A stretch of 56,795 nucleotides of DNA from an uncultured Alphaproteobacteria bacterium (GTDB taxonomy: Bacteria > Pseudomonadota > Alphaproteobacteria > Rs-D84). Under the pieces are notes generated by a model. It was not told the origin of the DNA. It did no database searches and saw only the letters and a program-made list of their open reading frames with translations. The translations under genes and the position numbers were made by a program. The stretch lies in NCBI GenBank assembly GCA_937903135.1, contig CALDAH010000011.1, positions 1-56,795 of the forward strand. Direction: 5' to 3'. Shown piece by piece: positions 24,344-31,557 of this stretch (positions are counted from its first letter, which is position 1; the number at the start of each line of letters is the position of its first letter).

Positions 24344-25347
24344 ATGATTCATCCATGCCCAGGGTTTTCAATTTATCCGTAAGCGATATATTATCCAACG
24401 CTTCGGCGATGCAGAGAATGGGGCGATGACGTTTATCCCAATAGTTATATTTTGCCATATAGCCGGTTTCTAAGATAAAATGATTTGATCGTATGCGGTA
24501 TGCACCGTCGCATACACATATTTTTTCGTATTCAAATTTATCCTTTGTGCCGTCGTGTTCAAAAAATACAAAATCTATTTCTTTGCCGGGATATATTTTT
24601 TTCATAATTTCTGCGCCCTGGATAACATCGGCGTCGGATACCGGCGCGTCCATCAGGTTTCGTTGATCACCCAGGCGGTGCGCCCAGCATATTAATATCC
24701 GATCCGATTGGTCAATTGCGCGCAATAGACGTTCAGAACGACGATTTATTATCTGTTTAGCCGTCGGGAAAAACAGTTCCCATGATGTATTATTTGGGAA
24801 TAAATGCGAAAAACGAATTCGGGTTCGTGTGTTTAGCATATCCTGATGCAGATAATGGTCGGCAACATATGTGCGGCGGACAATAAAATCTTCGTAATTA
24901 AAGAAGTCATGGAATTTAGTAGCGATGGCATTTATTTTTTCCAAAAATCTGGTATCGCGCCATATATTCGTTTCTTCCCAGTTAACGGGCAGTTCGCCAT
25001 CGGTCCAGTCAATTGGCGACGACATAAGACGCAGGTTATGGGCTTGTAAAATTGTGCTGACAGGGCATGCCGCGCCGATTGCAAAAACCAGATCGTATTT
25101 ATCAAAACGCCCCGGACGCAATATCGCGTTGTTTGTTTGTTTGTTTGTTTGTTTGTTTGTTTGTTTGTTTGTTTGTTGCTGCCCAATCGTTTTTTGCCGC
25201 ATAGTATTTTTTCCATAATTTGCGTTTGGTCAGCCTTTTGGATATCGGGTTTGTATAATCCATAATCGCACGGCGAACACGGGCACGTTTTTCACGCGAC
25301 GGGAAAAATCCCGCCGCAATATTTGCAATAATTTTCTTTGTACGCAT
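24342..25347 (-). CDS. DUF1796-family protein, probably phase-variable; out of frame here
   Basis: Two reading frames form one gene interrupted by an AAAC repeat. The N-terminal part (ATG at 25347) starts MRTKKIIANIAAGFFPSREK, a basic leader of the kind seen on LPS and capsule biosynthesis proteins. It runs through the repeat as NKQT units and stops at 25102. The C-terminal part is open from 25202 to 24342 and contains KYDLVFAIGAACPV and HNLRLMSSPIDW, the DUF1796 signature (a putative papain-like Cys protein found in polysaccharide clusters). With 11 units the frames differ by one base. Ten or 13 units would join them into a protein of about 333 or 337 residues. An ATG at 25202 could give a shortened product but lies inside the N-terminal coding frame and has no ribosome binding site. 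Slipped-strand switching is the simplest reading; a repeat-count error in assembly is possible. Confidence 0.8.
25102..25347 (-). CDS. Truncated product of the phase-variable gene in its OFF state
   Basis: Translation from ATG 25347 with the present repeat number yields 81 residues: a basic N-terminal segment (KRARVRRAIM, KRLTKRKLWKKYYAAKNDW), about four NKQT units, then a short out-of-frame tail ending in ASGAF. This is the expected OFF-state peptide and probably has no function of its own. It shows that all codons before the repeat are intact. Confidence 0.6.
   Translation of the reverse strand: MRTKKIIANIAAGFFPSREKRARVRRAIMDYTNPISKRLTKRKLWKKYYAAKNDWAATNKQTNKQTNKQTNKQRDIASGAF
25131..25177 (-). 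repeat. Tetranucleotide repeat, 11 units of AAAC (GTTT on plus) plus three bases
   Basis: Eleven perfect GTTT units from 25131 to 25174 plus GTT. The unit length is not divisible by three, and all three minus-strand frames are open through it, so each gain or loss of a unit shifts the frame. It lies inside the DUF1796 coding region. Confidence 0.95.
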
Positions 25348-25444
25348 AGATATTCTATTGTTTTTATTAGTTTTATGTAATGCTTAAAAGTATAGCAGGC
25401 ATGTTATAAAAAATCAATGTAAATGTAGTATGCAACCCTTGATT

Positions 25445-25472
25445 TTTACAAATATAAGTATTAGAATATAAT
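25445..25472 (+). promoter_or_regulatory. Candidate thrS promoter
   Basis: TTTACA (25445-25450), 16-base spacer, TATAAT (25467-25472). Transcription would begin near 25478, at or just beside the first codon of the Thr-rich leader, implying a leaderless start; an undetected promoter further upstream would also fit. Confidence 0.5.
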
Positions 25473-25476
25473 AAAT

Positions 25477-25533
25477 ATGAAAAAATTTAGTTCTGTTTTC
25501 TTTACAACAACTACAACCCCTCTGGGGGTGTAA
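25477..25533 (+). CDS. Threonine-rich leader peptide of thrS (18 aa)
   Basis: A short reading frame, MKKFSSVFFTTTTTPLGV, with five consecutive Thr codons (ACA ACA ACT ACA ACC, 25504-25518). It ends 84 bases before the thrS start. A run of codons for the amino acid that the downstream enzyme handles is the hallmark of ribosome-mediated attenuation. When charged tRNA-Thr is scarce, a ribosome would stall here and change downstream RNA folding. No Shine-Dalgarno sequence is visible, and the candidate promoter would put the start codon at the 5' end of the RNA. Proof of translation is lacking. Confidence 0.6.
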   Translation: MKKFSSVFFTTTTTPLGV

Positions 25534-25610
25534 TTTCTATTTGCGGATTTCGCCGCGCAGTGCAATAATTAAACAAACAATTAATTTTTTATATATTTAA
25601 AATAAGGGTT
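25504..25610 (+). promoter_or_regulatory. Candidate attenuator between the Thr leader and thrS
   Basis: Competing pairings can be drawn. ACCCC (25516-25520) can pair with GGGGT (25525-25529), while AACCC (25515-25519) can pair with GGGTT (25606-25610), which contains the thrS ribosome binding site. A GCGG/CCGC hairpin (25543-25556) and an AT-only TAATT/AATTA stem followed by six T (25566-25590) lie between. A ribosome stalled on the Thr codons would cover AACCC and leave the thrS site free. The pairings are short, so this is a hypothesis. Confidence 0.35.
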
Positions 25611-25616
25611 TTTATT

Positions 25617-27350
25617 ATGTCATATCCTATTGAAACGATTCGTCATTCGCTGGCCCACGTTATGGCCGCCGCTGTTCAGAAATTGTATCCGGACGTAAAG
25701 TTTGCGGGCGGACCGGCAATTGAAAACGGTTTTTACTATGATTTTGATACAGAACATCGTTTTTCAGAAGATGATTTTGAAAAAATTGAAAAAGAGATGC
25801 GTGCGCTAATTAAATCAGATGGTAAATTCGCCCAGCGTAACGTTTCCGTCGCCGAAGCGATGGAGGTTTTTGCAGATCAGCCGTATAAAATGGAATGGCT
25901 GCGGGAATACGATGCCGCAGGTGATGCGCTGTCTGTATACGCGTTTCGTGATTTTACCGATTTATGTCGCGGCCCGCATGTCGCATCGTCCAAAGATCTG
26001 CCGCGTGATGGATTTAAAATTCGTACCGTCGCCGGTGCATACTGGAAAGGTGATGCGAAAAATAAAATGCTGCAGCGTATTTATGTTGATGCATTCGCAT
26101 CCAGGGAAGAATTAGATGAATTCTTAAAAATGCAAGAAGAGGCCGCCGCCCGCGATAACCGTAAGCTCGGGCGCGATATGGATTTATTCCATTTTGAACC
26201 GGAATATGCGCCGGGGGCTGTATTTTGGCATGACAAAGGGTATAAAATTTATCGCCGTTTGATTGAATATATTCGTCATCGTCAGGAACTGGCCAGGTAT
26301 CAGGAAATATCTACGCCGGCCGTAATGGATAGATGTTTATGGGAACGCAGCGGCCACTGGGCAAAATATGGCGAACATAACTATTCCGGTAAAACCCAGG
26401 ATGGAAAAACGTTCTGTGTTAAACCGATGTCGTGCCCGGGCGGAATGCTGGTATTCGGGCAGGGGATAAAATCATATAAGGATTTGCCGCTGTATCTGGC
26501 CGAATTCGGGAAAGTTAATCGCTATGAGGCGGCAGGCGGCCTGTCGGGGATAATGCGTGTACGCGAGTTTACCCAGGACGATGCCCATATTTTCTGTACC
26601 GAGGATCAGCTGGAAGAAGAGGTTGTAAAAATCCTGCGCTTTATTAAAGATATTTATAATAAATTCGGATTTGAAAAAATTTCTATGAAGCTGGCAACGC
26701 GCAAAGAATCAGAGTTCCGTATCGGTTCAGATGAAATCTGGGATCGTGCCGAAGGGGCACTGCGTCATGCGCTGGATGCAAACGGAATTGAATATGAAAT
26801 CGCCCCGGGTGATGCTGCGTTCTATGGCCCGAAAATTGATAATTATTTAAAAGATTCCATGGGACGTATATGGCAGTGCGGAACAGTTCAGCTGGATATG
26901 AATCTGCCGGAACGATTTGATCTGTCGTATATCGGCGAAGACGGGGAAAAGCATCGTCCGATTATGTTGCACCGTGCAATGCTGGGATCAATTGAACGAT
27001 TTATGGGAATATTACTGGAATCAACGGGGGGAAATCTGCCGTTGTGGTTAAGTCCAGAGCCCGTCGTTGTAACGCCGATTTCGGAAAAGTATAAAGACTA
27101 TGCGTTGGATGTCGTCGGAAAACTGCGCGCCGCAGGTGTTTATGCACGCGCCGATCTGCGTGACGAGAAGGTAAACTATAAAATCCGTGAGCTGTCATTG
27201 GCAAAAACACCGATTATCGCCGTTGTTGGTGAAAAAGAAATGGCCGATAATACCGTAACTCTGCGTCGCCTGGCCGGGGCAGACCAAGAAACGGTCGTGC
27301 TGGACGATTTTGTCGAACAGATGAAAAACGCCGTAAAGTTACCGGAATAA
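25617..27350 (+). CDS. thrS: Threonyl-tRNA synthetase lacking the TGS domain
   Basis: A 577-residue class II synthetase. The usual N-terminal TGS domain (about 60 residues) is absent: the protein begins almost at the editing domain, whose ligands are intact (H10 and H14 in RHSLAHVM; C117 and H121 in CRGPH). The catalytic core has the zinc ligands in MSCPGG, DDAHIFC and LHRAMLGS, and the class II motif 2 in MRVREFTQDDAH. The anticodon-binding domain is C-terminal (about 475-577). AAGGG lies eight bases before the ATG, and no TGS-like sequence exists upstream in any frame. A strong hairpin follows the stop. Confidence 0.95.
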   Translation: MSYPIETIRHSLAHVMAAAVQKLYPDVKFAGGPAIENGFYYDFDTEHRFSEDDFEKIEKEMRALIKSDGKFAQRNVSVAEAMEVFADQPYKMEWLREYDAAGDALSVYAFRDFTDLCRGPHVASSKDLPRDGFKIRTVAGAYWKGDAKNKMLQRIYVDAFASREELDEFLKMQEEAAARDNRKLGRDMDLFHFEPEYAPGAVFWHDKGYKIYRRLIEYIRHRQELARYQEISTPAVMDRCLWERSGHWAKYGEHNYSGKTQDGKTFCVKPMSCPGGMLVFGQGIKSYKDLPLYLAEFGKVNRYEAAGGLSGIMRVREFTQDDAHIFCTEDQLEEEVVKILRFIKDIYNKFGFEKISMKLATRKESEFRIGSDEIWDRAEGALRHALDANGIEYEIAPGDAAFYGPKIDNYLKDSMGRIWQCGTVQLDMNLPERFDLSYIGEDGEKHRPIMLHRAMLGSIERFMGILLESTGGNLPLWLSPEPVVVTPISEKYKDYALDVVGKLRAAGVYARADLRDEKVNYKIRELSLAKTPIIAVVGEKEMADNTVTLRRLAGADQETVVLDDFVEQMKNAVKLPE

Positions 27351-27357
27351 TTACCAT

Positions 27358-27391
27358 AACGATGGCATCGGTTTAAAACGATGCCATCGTT
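27358..27391 (+). terminator. Strong hairpin after thrS
   Basis: A perfect 13-base stem (AACGATGGCATCG with its complement, eight-base loop) followed by an AT-rich tract. The T-run is imperfect, but the stem strength and position suit a terminator. Confidence 0.7.
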
Positions 27392-27417
27392 ATTTATATA
27401 AGGAAAGGAAATATAAT

Positions 27418-27561
27418 ATGAAAAAAATATTTTTATTATTATCTGTTATCGCAGTTTCATTCGGTTTATCCGCATGCGCACAAAAGTGCGAGGTTGAACC
27501 GATCGTAGAACAAAATCATAAGCTGATCGTTCCACCAAATTTCGGACAGATGCCAAAATAA
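27418..27561 (+). CDS. Small lipoprotein (47 aa)
   Basis: A short exported protein with AAGGAAA before the ATG. It starts MKKIFLLLSVIAVSFG, has the lipobox LSAC (Cys20 becomes the lipidated residue), and a mature part of 28 residues ending LIVPPNFGQMPK. The VPP-F/Y-x-x-RP/MP ending resembles a motif near the N-terminal part of BamF-type (DUF3035) lipoproteins of alphaproteobacteria, but the rest is missing, so a link to barrel assembly is only a suggestion. It follows the thrS terminator and precedes a promoter for the next gene. Confidence 0.75.
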   Translation: MKKIFLLLSVIAVSFGLSACAQKCEVEPIVEQNHKLIVPPNFGQMPK

Positions 27562-27610
27562 TTTGGGAAAATAATCTGTATAATTTTATACGTTTTATTT
27601 TAGATAGTCT

Positions 27611-27639
27611 TTGTTATGGGAATATTTTTATGATATAAT
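27611..27639 (+). promoter_or_regulatory. Promoter for the SPOR-protein gene
   Basis: TTGTTA (27611-27616), 17-base spacer and TATAAT (27634-27639), also with the TG extension (TATGATATAAT). It lies 29 bases before the start codon. Confidence 0.7.
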
Positions 27640-27668
27640 ATATCTAACAAAGAATAGGGGGAATCCAC

Positions 27669-28445
27669 ATGAATGACGATAACTTGGATTTATTAGATTT
27701 AGATGACAGCGCATCTATGGATGCATTACCGGATGCTGCGCCATTTGCCGCACCACGCCCGAAAAAGCCGTGGCTGCTGCTAACCGTTGGTTTAATCGTT
27801 ATTATATTAGCAACGTATGTTATTATTCGTGCCATCGGCAGTGATTCATCATCATCAATTGATATTGATTTAGATGCCCCGGCCGTTGTCGTGGATTCTG
27901 TGGATGCGCCGGTTGTCGCACCGTCTGTTGCGGGTGTGCCGGCGACGGAAAATACTGCGCCGGTCGTTGTTGCGCCACAACAACAACCGGTTGTAACGCC
28001 CGCCGCACCTGTGGCGCAGCCACAACGGGTAACCGCGCCAACCGCGGGTGTCCCCCAGCGCGAGGTTCAGGACCGAAAAGAGGTTACATTTAACCCGGAT
28101 AAACCGGCGGCCGAAAAACCGGTGGTAAAGCCTGCTGCGAAAAAAGCACCGGCAAAATCCGCCGTGAAAAAAACTGTTAAGAAAACACAGGCCGCGCCAA
28201 AGTCTGCGTGGTATGTTCAGTTCGGATCATACAGCACGCGCGCGTTGGCCGAAAACGCGGAACGTCAGATTCGCGCAGGGCACAGTAATTTGTTTGCCGG
28301 AAAACAATTTGTAATTTTGGCGGCGCAGCTGCCGAACGGGACAACGACATATCGTCTGCGTATCGGTTTCGCAACGTCAAATGAAGCAAACGGTTTTTGC
28401 CGGAATGCAAAATCTGATGGCGTTGATTGCTATGTTGCAAAATAA
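27669..28445 (+). CDS. SPOR-domain membrane protein
   Basis: A 258-residue bitopic protein. A short acidic cytoplasmic N-terminus (DDNLDLLDLDDS) is followed by one membrane helix (about residues 36-56, PWLLLTVGLIVIILATYVII). A long Pro/Ala/Val-rich periplasmic linker (60-175) follows, and a C-terminal SPOR domain (about 178-258, WYVQFGSYSTRALAENA to DGVDCYVAK). SPOR domains bind septal peptidoglycan stripped of stem peptides, so the protein is expected at the division site, like FtsN or DamX. AGGGGGAA precedes the ATG. tatA follows after 16 bases. Confidence 0.9.
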   Translation: MNDDNLDLLDLDDSASMDALPDAAPFAAPRPKKPWLLLTVGLIVIILATYVIIRAIGSDSSSSIDIDLDAPAVVVDSVDAPVVAPSVAGVPATENTAPVVVAPQQQPVVTPAAPVAQPQRVTAPTAGVPQREVQDRKEVTFNPDKPAAEKPVVKPAAKKAPAKSAVKKTVKKTQAAPKSAWYVQFGSYSTRALAENAERQIRAGHSNLFAGKQFVILAAQLPNGTTTYRLRIGFATSNEANGFCRNAKSDGVDCYVAK

Positions 28446-28461
28446 GACAAGAGGATAAAAA

Positions 28462-28794
28462 ATGTTTGGACGTTTTGGCTGGGCCGAAATACTGGTAATC
28501 GTTGTATTGGTCGTAATTTTATTCGGGCATAATAAAATCCCGGGAATGATGAAGAATTTAGCCGACGGGGTAAATATCTTTAAAAAAGAATTAAAAACGA
28601 CAAATAAAAACGTAAACTCCGCGGATGCGAAAAAAGCGAACGGGAATAATACGGTTAAAAACGTAAACAAGTCGCAGAGTGTAAAAAAATCACAGCCGAA
28701 AAAAAATACGGCAGCGACAAAAAATATGGCAGCGAAAAAAAATACTGCGCCAAAGACCGCAGCACGTGTGCGTCAGAAAACGGCCAAGAAATAA
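28462..28794 (+). CDS. tatA: Sec-independent translocase subunit TatA
   Basis: A 110-residue TatA. One N-terminal membrane helix (GWAEILVIVVLVVILFG) ends in the HNKIPGMMKNLADGVNIFKKEL amphipathic helix with the conserved Phe-Gly pair (LFGHNKIP). The C-terminal half is a disordered Lys/Asn-rich tail, longer and more basic than usual. TatA multimers form the protein-conducting part with TatBC. tatB and tatC lie about 8 kb away. AAGAGG precedes the ATG; an intrinsic terminator follows. Confidence 0.9.
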   Translation: MFGRFGWAEILVIVVLVVILFGHNKIPGMMKNLADGVNIFKKELKTTNKNVNSADAKKANGNNTVKNVNKSQSVKKSQPKKNTAATKNMAAKKNTAPKTAARVRQKTAKK

Positions 28795-28810
28795 TAATCG
28801 CTTGAATTAA

Positions 28811-28843
28811 AAACCGGGTAATAATTTTATGCCCGGTTTTTTT
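28811..28843 (+). terminator. Intrinsic terminator after tatA
   Basis: AAACCGGG and CCCGGTTT form the stem, followed by a run of T. Confidence 0.85.
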
Positions 28844-28867
28844 ATATATTTATATAAACGAAGTAAT

Positions 28868-28896
28868 AAAAAAGCACCAGATTATGGTGCTTTTTT
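28868..28896. terminator. Bidirectional intrinsic terminator before dksA stop
   Basis: GCACCA and TGGTGC flank a five-base loop, with six A on the left and six T on the right. It serves the minus-strand trxA-dksA pair and backs up the tatA terminator. Confidence 0.82.
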
Positions 28897-28898
28897 AT

Positions 28899-29333
28899 TT
28901 AATCGTTTTTACGGCTTTCGTATTCTTCCTGTTCTTCGACGGTCATTGTCGCCAATGGTCGCGCCATCATTCGGTTCAGGCCGATTTCGTCACCCGATAC
29001 AACGCTGTAACCGTATGTACCGTTTTCCATTCGTTCCAATGCTGCATTAATTTTTCGCAACAGGTTATTATCACGCTGGGACATATGCAGATTCATCTGA
29101 ATATCCTGTTCAAATGTTGCGTTGTCCATGGTGTCGCCGACACCCGCGCTTTGGTTTTTTTCAACCAAACGAACCGCGCTAAGTACAGAATCGCTGTCCT
29201 GTACCAGCTCTTCTTTCTGGGTGTTTAGCAGCTGATAAAAATACGCCAATTGTTCCGGGCACATATACGGCTCGGACTTTTTCGGGGTATATTTTGCTGG
29301 TAATTCCAGAGTTTTATAATTTACCTTAGCCAT
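28899..29333 (-). CDS. dksA: RNA polymerase-binding factor DksA (cysteine-free finger)
   Basis: A 144-residue DksA. DksA binds the secondary channel of RNA polymerase and works with ppGpp on rRNA and amino acid promoters. The coiled-coil tip keeps the acidic D-x2-D-x-A pattern (DTMDNA). The C-terminal globular region is GTYGYSVVSGDEIGLNRMMARPLAT, where the zinc Cys positions are Ser, Ser, Thr and Glu, so zinc binding is lost. Reduced cysteine numbers are common in alphaproteobacterial members. It lies four bases downstream of trxA and ends at a terminator. Confidence 0.9.
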   Translation of the reverse strand: MAKVNYKTLELPAKYTPKKSEPYMCPEQLAYFYQLLNTQKEELVQDSDSVLSAVRLVEKNQSAGVGDTMDNATFEQDIQMNLHMSQRDNNLLRKINAALERMENGTYGYSVVSGDEIGLNRMMARPLATMTVEEQEEYESRKND

Positions 29334-29337
29334 CGTT

Positions 29338-29658
29338 TTAGGCCCTCTGTATTTCCATAATCCAATCGGTAAGTGTTTCTTCGTCCATCAGACCGCTGCG
29401 TGCTTCGATCAATTCGCCGTTTTTGAATGCCAAAACACTTGGGATTCCGCGTATTCCGTATTTTGCCGCAGTCCGACGATTTGATTCGTCAATTTCAAAT
29501 TTTACAAAGTTTACACCGGAAATCTTTTCTGATGTTGCCTCAAATATCGGGCCAAACATACGACATGGACCACACCAAGACGCCCAGAAATCAACGAATG
29601 TAATGCCGTCTTTTACTAAGTCTGTAAAATTTGAATCATTTGCATGTTTCAAAGCCAT
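29338..29658 (-). CDS. trxA: Thioredoxin
   Basis: A 106-residue thioredoxin with the WCGPC active site in FVDFWASWCGPCRMFGP and the cis-Pro loop GIRGIPSVLAF. It reduces protein disulfides in the cytoplasm with electrons from thioredoxin reductase. I place the start at MALKHANDS (29658), which has AAGGAG at good spacing; the upstream in-frame extension has no family support. It is first in the trxA-dksA pair and divergent from sufS. Confidence 0.94.
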   Translation of the reverse strand: MALKHANDSNFTDLVKDGITFVDFWASWCGPCRMFGPIFEATSEKISGVNFVKFEIDESNRRTAAKYGIRGIPSVLAFKNGELIEARSGLMDEETLTDWIMEIQRA

Positions 29659-29731
29659 CTTTTTCTCCTTTCTGTTTGATATTTGGCATGAGTGTATTAT
29701 AATCATCATAAAAAGCAAGAGAAATCATAAA

Positions 29732-30835
29732 ATGAATAAAATCATATACTTAGATGCGGCCGCAACAGCGTTAAAACCGCAAAGCGTTATTAGTGCAGAA
29801 TCTGATTTTTTACAAAACAAATACGCTAATGCCGGCCGGGGAATTTGCCCGCGTGCCGCCGCCGTGGATAGTATGGTATCGGCCGCCCGGGGGCATGTCG
29901 CAAAATTTATCGGTGCACGTGATGATAATATCGTTTTTACATCCGGGGCAACAGATGCACTTAATCGCGTGGTAAATATTATAATGCGCAGTCGCAAAAA
30001 TCGCCCGATGCGCATCGCGGTATCTGATCTGGATCATCACAGTGCCCGTATGCCATGGATGGTGGCCGCGGGGACTGAAATTATTGTAATTCCATTGAAC
30101 GAAAATTTTGATATTGATATATCCCAGATTCCGGCCGCAGATGTAATTGTTATTACCGCGATGTCTAATGTTTTTGGCCGGCCACAGAACGTCGGTGATA
30201 TAATTCGCGCTGCACGAAAAAAGAACCCCAATGTTATAAGTATTGTTGATGCCGCGCAATATATTGCACATTTGCCAATTAATATCGGCGATTGGGATTG
30301 TGACTTTATGTGTTTTTCCGGTCATAAAATCGGCAGTGATACGGGCATCGGGGTTATGTATATAAAAAATCCAGGTGATTTTTCCCCCGATAAATTCGGC
30401 GGCGGTATGGTAAATAAAATCACAGATAACAACGAATTGATATATAATATCGCCCCGGAAAGGTTTGAGGCCGGAACACTGCCATTAACCCAGATCGCCG
30501 GATTACCGCATGCGATTGACGCGTGTCGGTCGTGGAATTGCGGCGGGGAATTAATCGGGCATCTCTATAATCAGATGTTAAAAATCCCGCGCGTAAATTT
30601 ATTATCCGCCCCGGGGGCATCGCTAATAACCTTTACGATTGATAATATGCATGTATTGGATTTCGGGGCAATAATGGGGGCGCATAATGTTTGCCTGCGT
30701 GTTGGCAATATGTGTGCAACGTGGGCGCATCGTGCGCTGGGGGTATCGGGCAGTGCGCGTATATCCGCAGGGCCGTGGAATACCATTGATGAAATGAATA
30801 CAGTTGCAGATATTATAAAGGATGTGGTGAAATAA
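29732..30835 (+). CDS. sufS: Cysteine desulfurase SufS
   Basis: A 367-residue class V aminotransferase-fold enzyme that takes sulfur from cysteine for Fe-S assembly. It starts NKIIYLDAAATALKP, has the PLP Lys199 in FSGHKIG and the persulfide Cys328 in RVGNMCA. It is about 40 residues shorter than typical SufS, mainly at the N-terminus, where upstream bases belong to the divergent trxA gene. The start is ATG 29732. It is followed within three bases by the MIP18-like gene and then sufE, which activates it. Confidence 0.9.
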   Translation: MNKIIYLDAAATALKPQSVISAESDFLQNKYANAGRGICPRAAAVDSMVSAARGHVAKFIGARDDNIVFTSGATDALNRVVNIIMRSRKNRPMRIAVSDLDHHSARMPWMVAAGTEIIVIPLNENFDIDISQIPAADVIVITAMSNVFGRPQNVGDIIRAARKKNPNVISIVDAAQYIAHLPINIGDWDCDFMCFSGHKIGSDTGIGVMYIKNPGDFSPDKFGGGMVNKITDNNELIYNIAPERFEAGTLPLTQIAGLPHAIDACRSWNCGGELIGHLYNQMLKIPRVNLLSAPGASLITFTIDNMHVLDFGAIMGAHNVCLRVGNMCATWAHRALGVSGSARISAGPWNTIDEMNTVADIIKDVVK

Positions 30836-30837
30836 TA

Positions 30838-31152
30838 ATGACGGTTAAAAAAGAAAATATCATAGATGCATTAAAAACTGTATACGACCCAGAGATTCCG
30901 GTAAATATCTGGGATTTAGGATTGATATATGATATCGCAATTAGCGATGATCTGGTCGTAATTACAATGACATTTACCAGTCCGACGTGCCCGATGATGG
31001 AAGAATTATTGGCCCAGGTAAAAGATTCGGTTTCCGCGGTCGCACATCCTGTGCCGGTGCGTGTGGATTTAGTATGGTCGCCGGCATGGGATCTGTCGCG
31101 AATGTCGGATGCTGCGCGACTGGATCTGGATTTAACAGAACAGGGGTGGTAG
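30838..31152 (+). CDS. sufT: MIP18/DUF59-family Fe-S assembly factor SufT
   Basis: A 104-residue MIP18-like protein. The family signature VYDPEIPVNIWDLGLIYDI is followed by VVITMTFTSPTCPMMEEL with the conserved Cys, and the C-terminus DLVWSPAWDLSRMSDAAR, which is the shared ending with PaaD and SufT proteins. SufT helps mature Fe-S proteins and commonly lies in suf operons. Here it lies between sufS and sufE with one- and two-base gaps. The exact client is unknown. Confidence 0.87.
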   Translation: MTVKKENIIDALKTVYDPEIPVNIWDLGLIYDIAISDDLVVITMTFTSPTCPMMEELLAQVKDSVSAVAHPVPVRVDLVWSPAWDLSRMSDAARLDLDLTEQGW

Positions 31153-31153
31153 C

Positions 31154-31516
31154 GTGAAATATAGCGAGATAAAGGATATGCTGGGGATGGTATCAGATCC
31201 CGTCGGGCGATTAGAAATGGTGATGGATATCGGTGCACAGATGCCTGATGTGCCGGAAAACGCCGACTGCAGCGAGATTAATGGCTGCGCATCTGAGGTG
31301 TTTATATGCCGCGTGGGAAATAATTTTTACGGCAGGGCCGATTCGGCACTGGTCCGTGGAATCGTGGCAATTATTACCGCAATGGTTGACGGGCGAACCC
31401 CGGATGAGATTCGTAAAATGGATTTATCGGCCGAGTTTGCAACGCTTAACCTAAACCTTGGGGCGGGGCGATTATCGGGGGTGAATTCTATGATTCGTTT
31501 TTTACATAATTTATGA
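31154..31516 (+). CDS. sufE: Sulfur acceptor SufE
   Basis: A 120-residue SufE. The catalytic Cys45 is in EINGCASEVF, the family pattern (V/I)-x-GC-x-S-x-V. It takes the persulfide from SufS and passes sulfur to the SufBC(D) scaffold. The start is GTG 31154, one base after the sufT stop, with GGGG a few bases upstream. The gene ends the sufS-sufT-sufE run; the scaffold genes sufB and sufC are about 20 kb further on. Confidence 0.9.
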   Translation: MKYSEIKDMLGMVSDPVGRLEMVMDIGAQMPDVPENADCSEINGCASEVFICRVGNNFYGRADSALVRGIVAIITAMVDGRTPDEIRKMDLSAEFATLNLNLGAGRLSGVNSMIRFLHNL

Positions 31517-31557
31517 TAAAATGTGATCGTTATTAGGTAATGAATCGGATTTAAATT

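Noticed and set aside
24932..25216. A third reading frame through the AAAC tract (MEKILCGKK...) as a separate gene
   Set aside because: All three frames are open through the repeat by its composition. This frame has no family match on either side and no ribosome binding site.
25434..25610. AACCCTT (25434-25440) pairing with AAGGGTT (25604-25610) over the thrS ribosome binding site
   Set aside because: The seven bases match perfectly, but the first segment lies upstream of the predicted transcription start, so it would not be in the RNA if that promoter is used. I kept the AACCC of the leader instead.
25348..25616. T-box riboswitch upstream of thrS
   Set aside because: No T-box sequence (such as the conserved tRNA-acceptor-binding bulge) or specifier stem is visible, and T-boxes are mainly found in Gram-positive bacteria.
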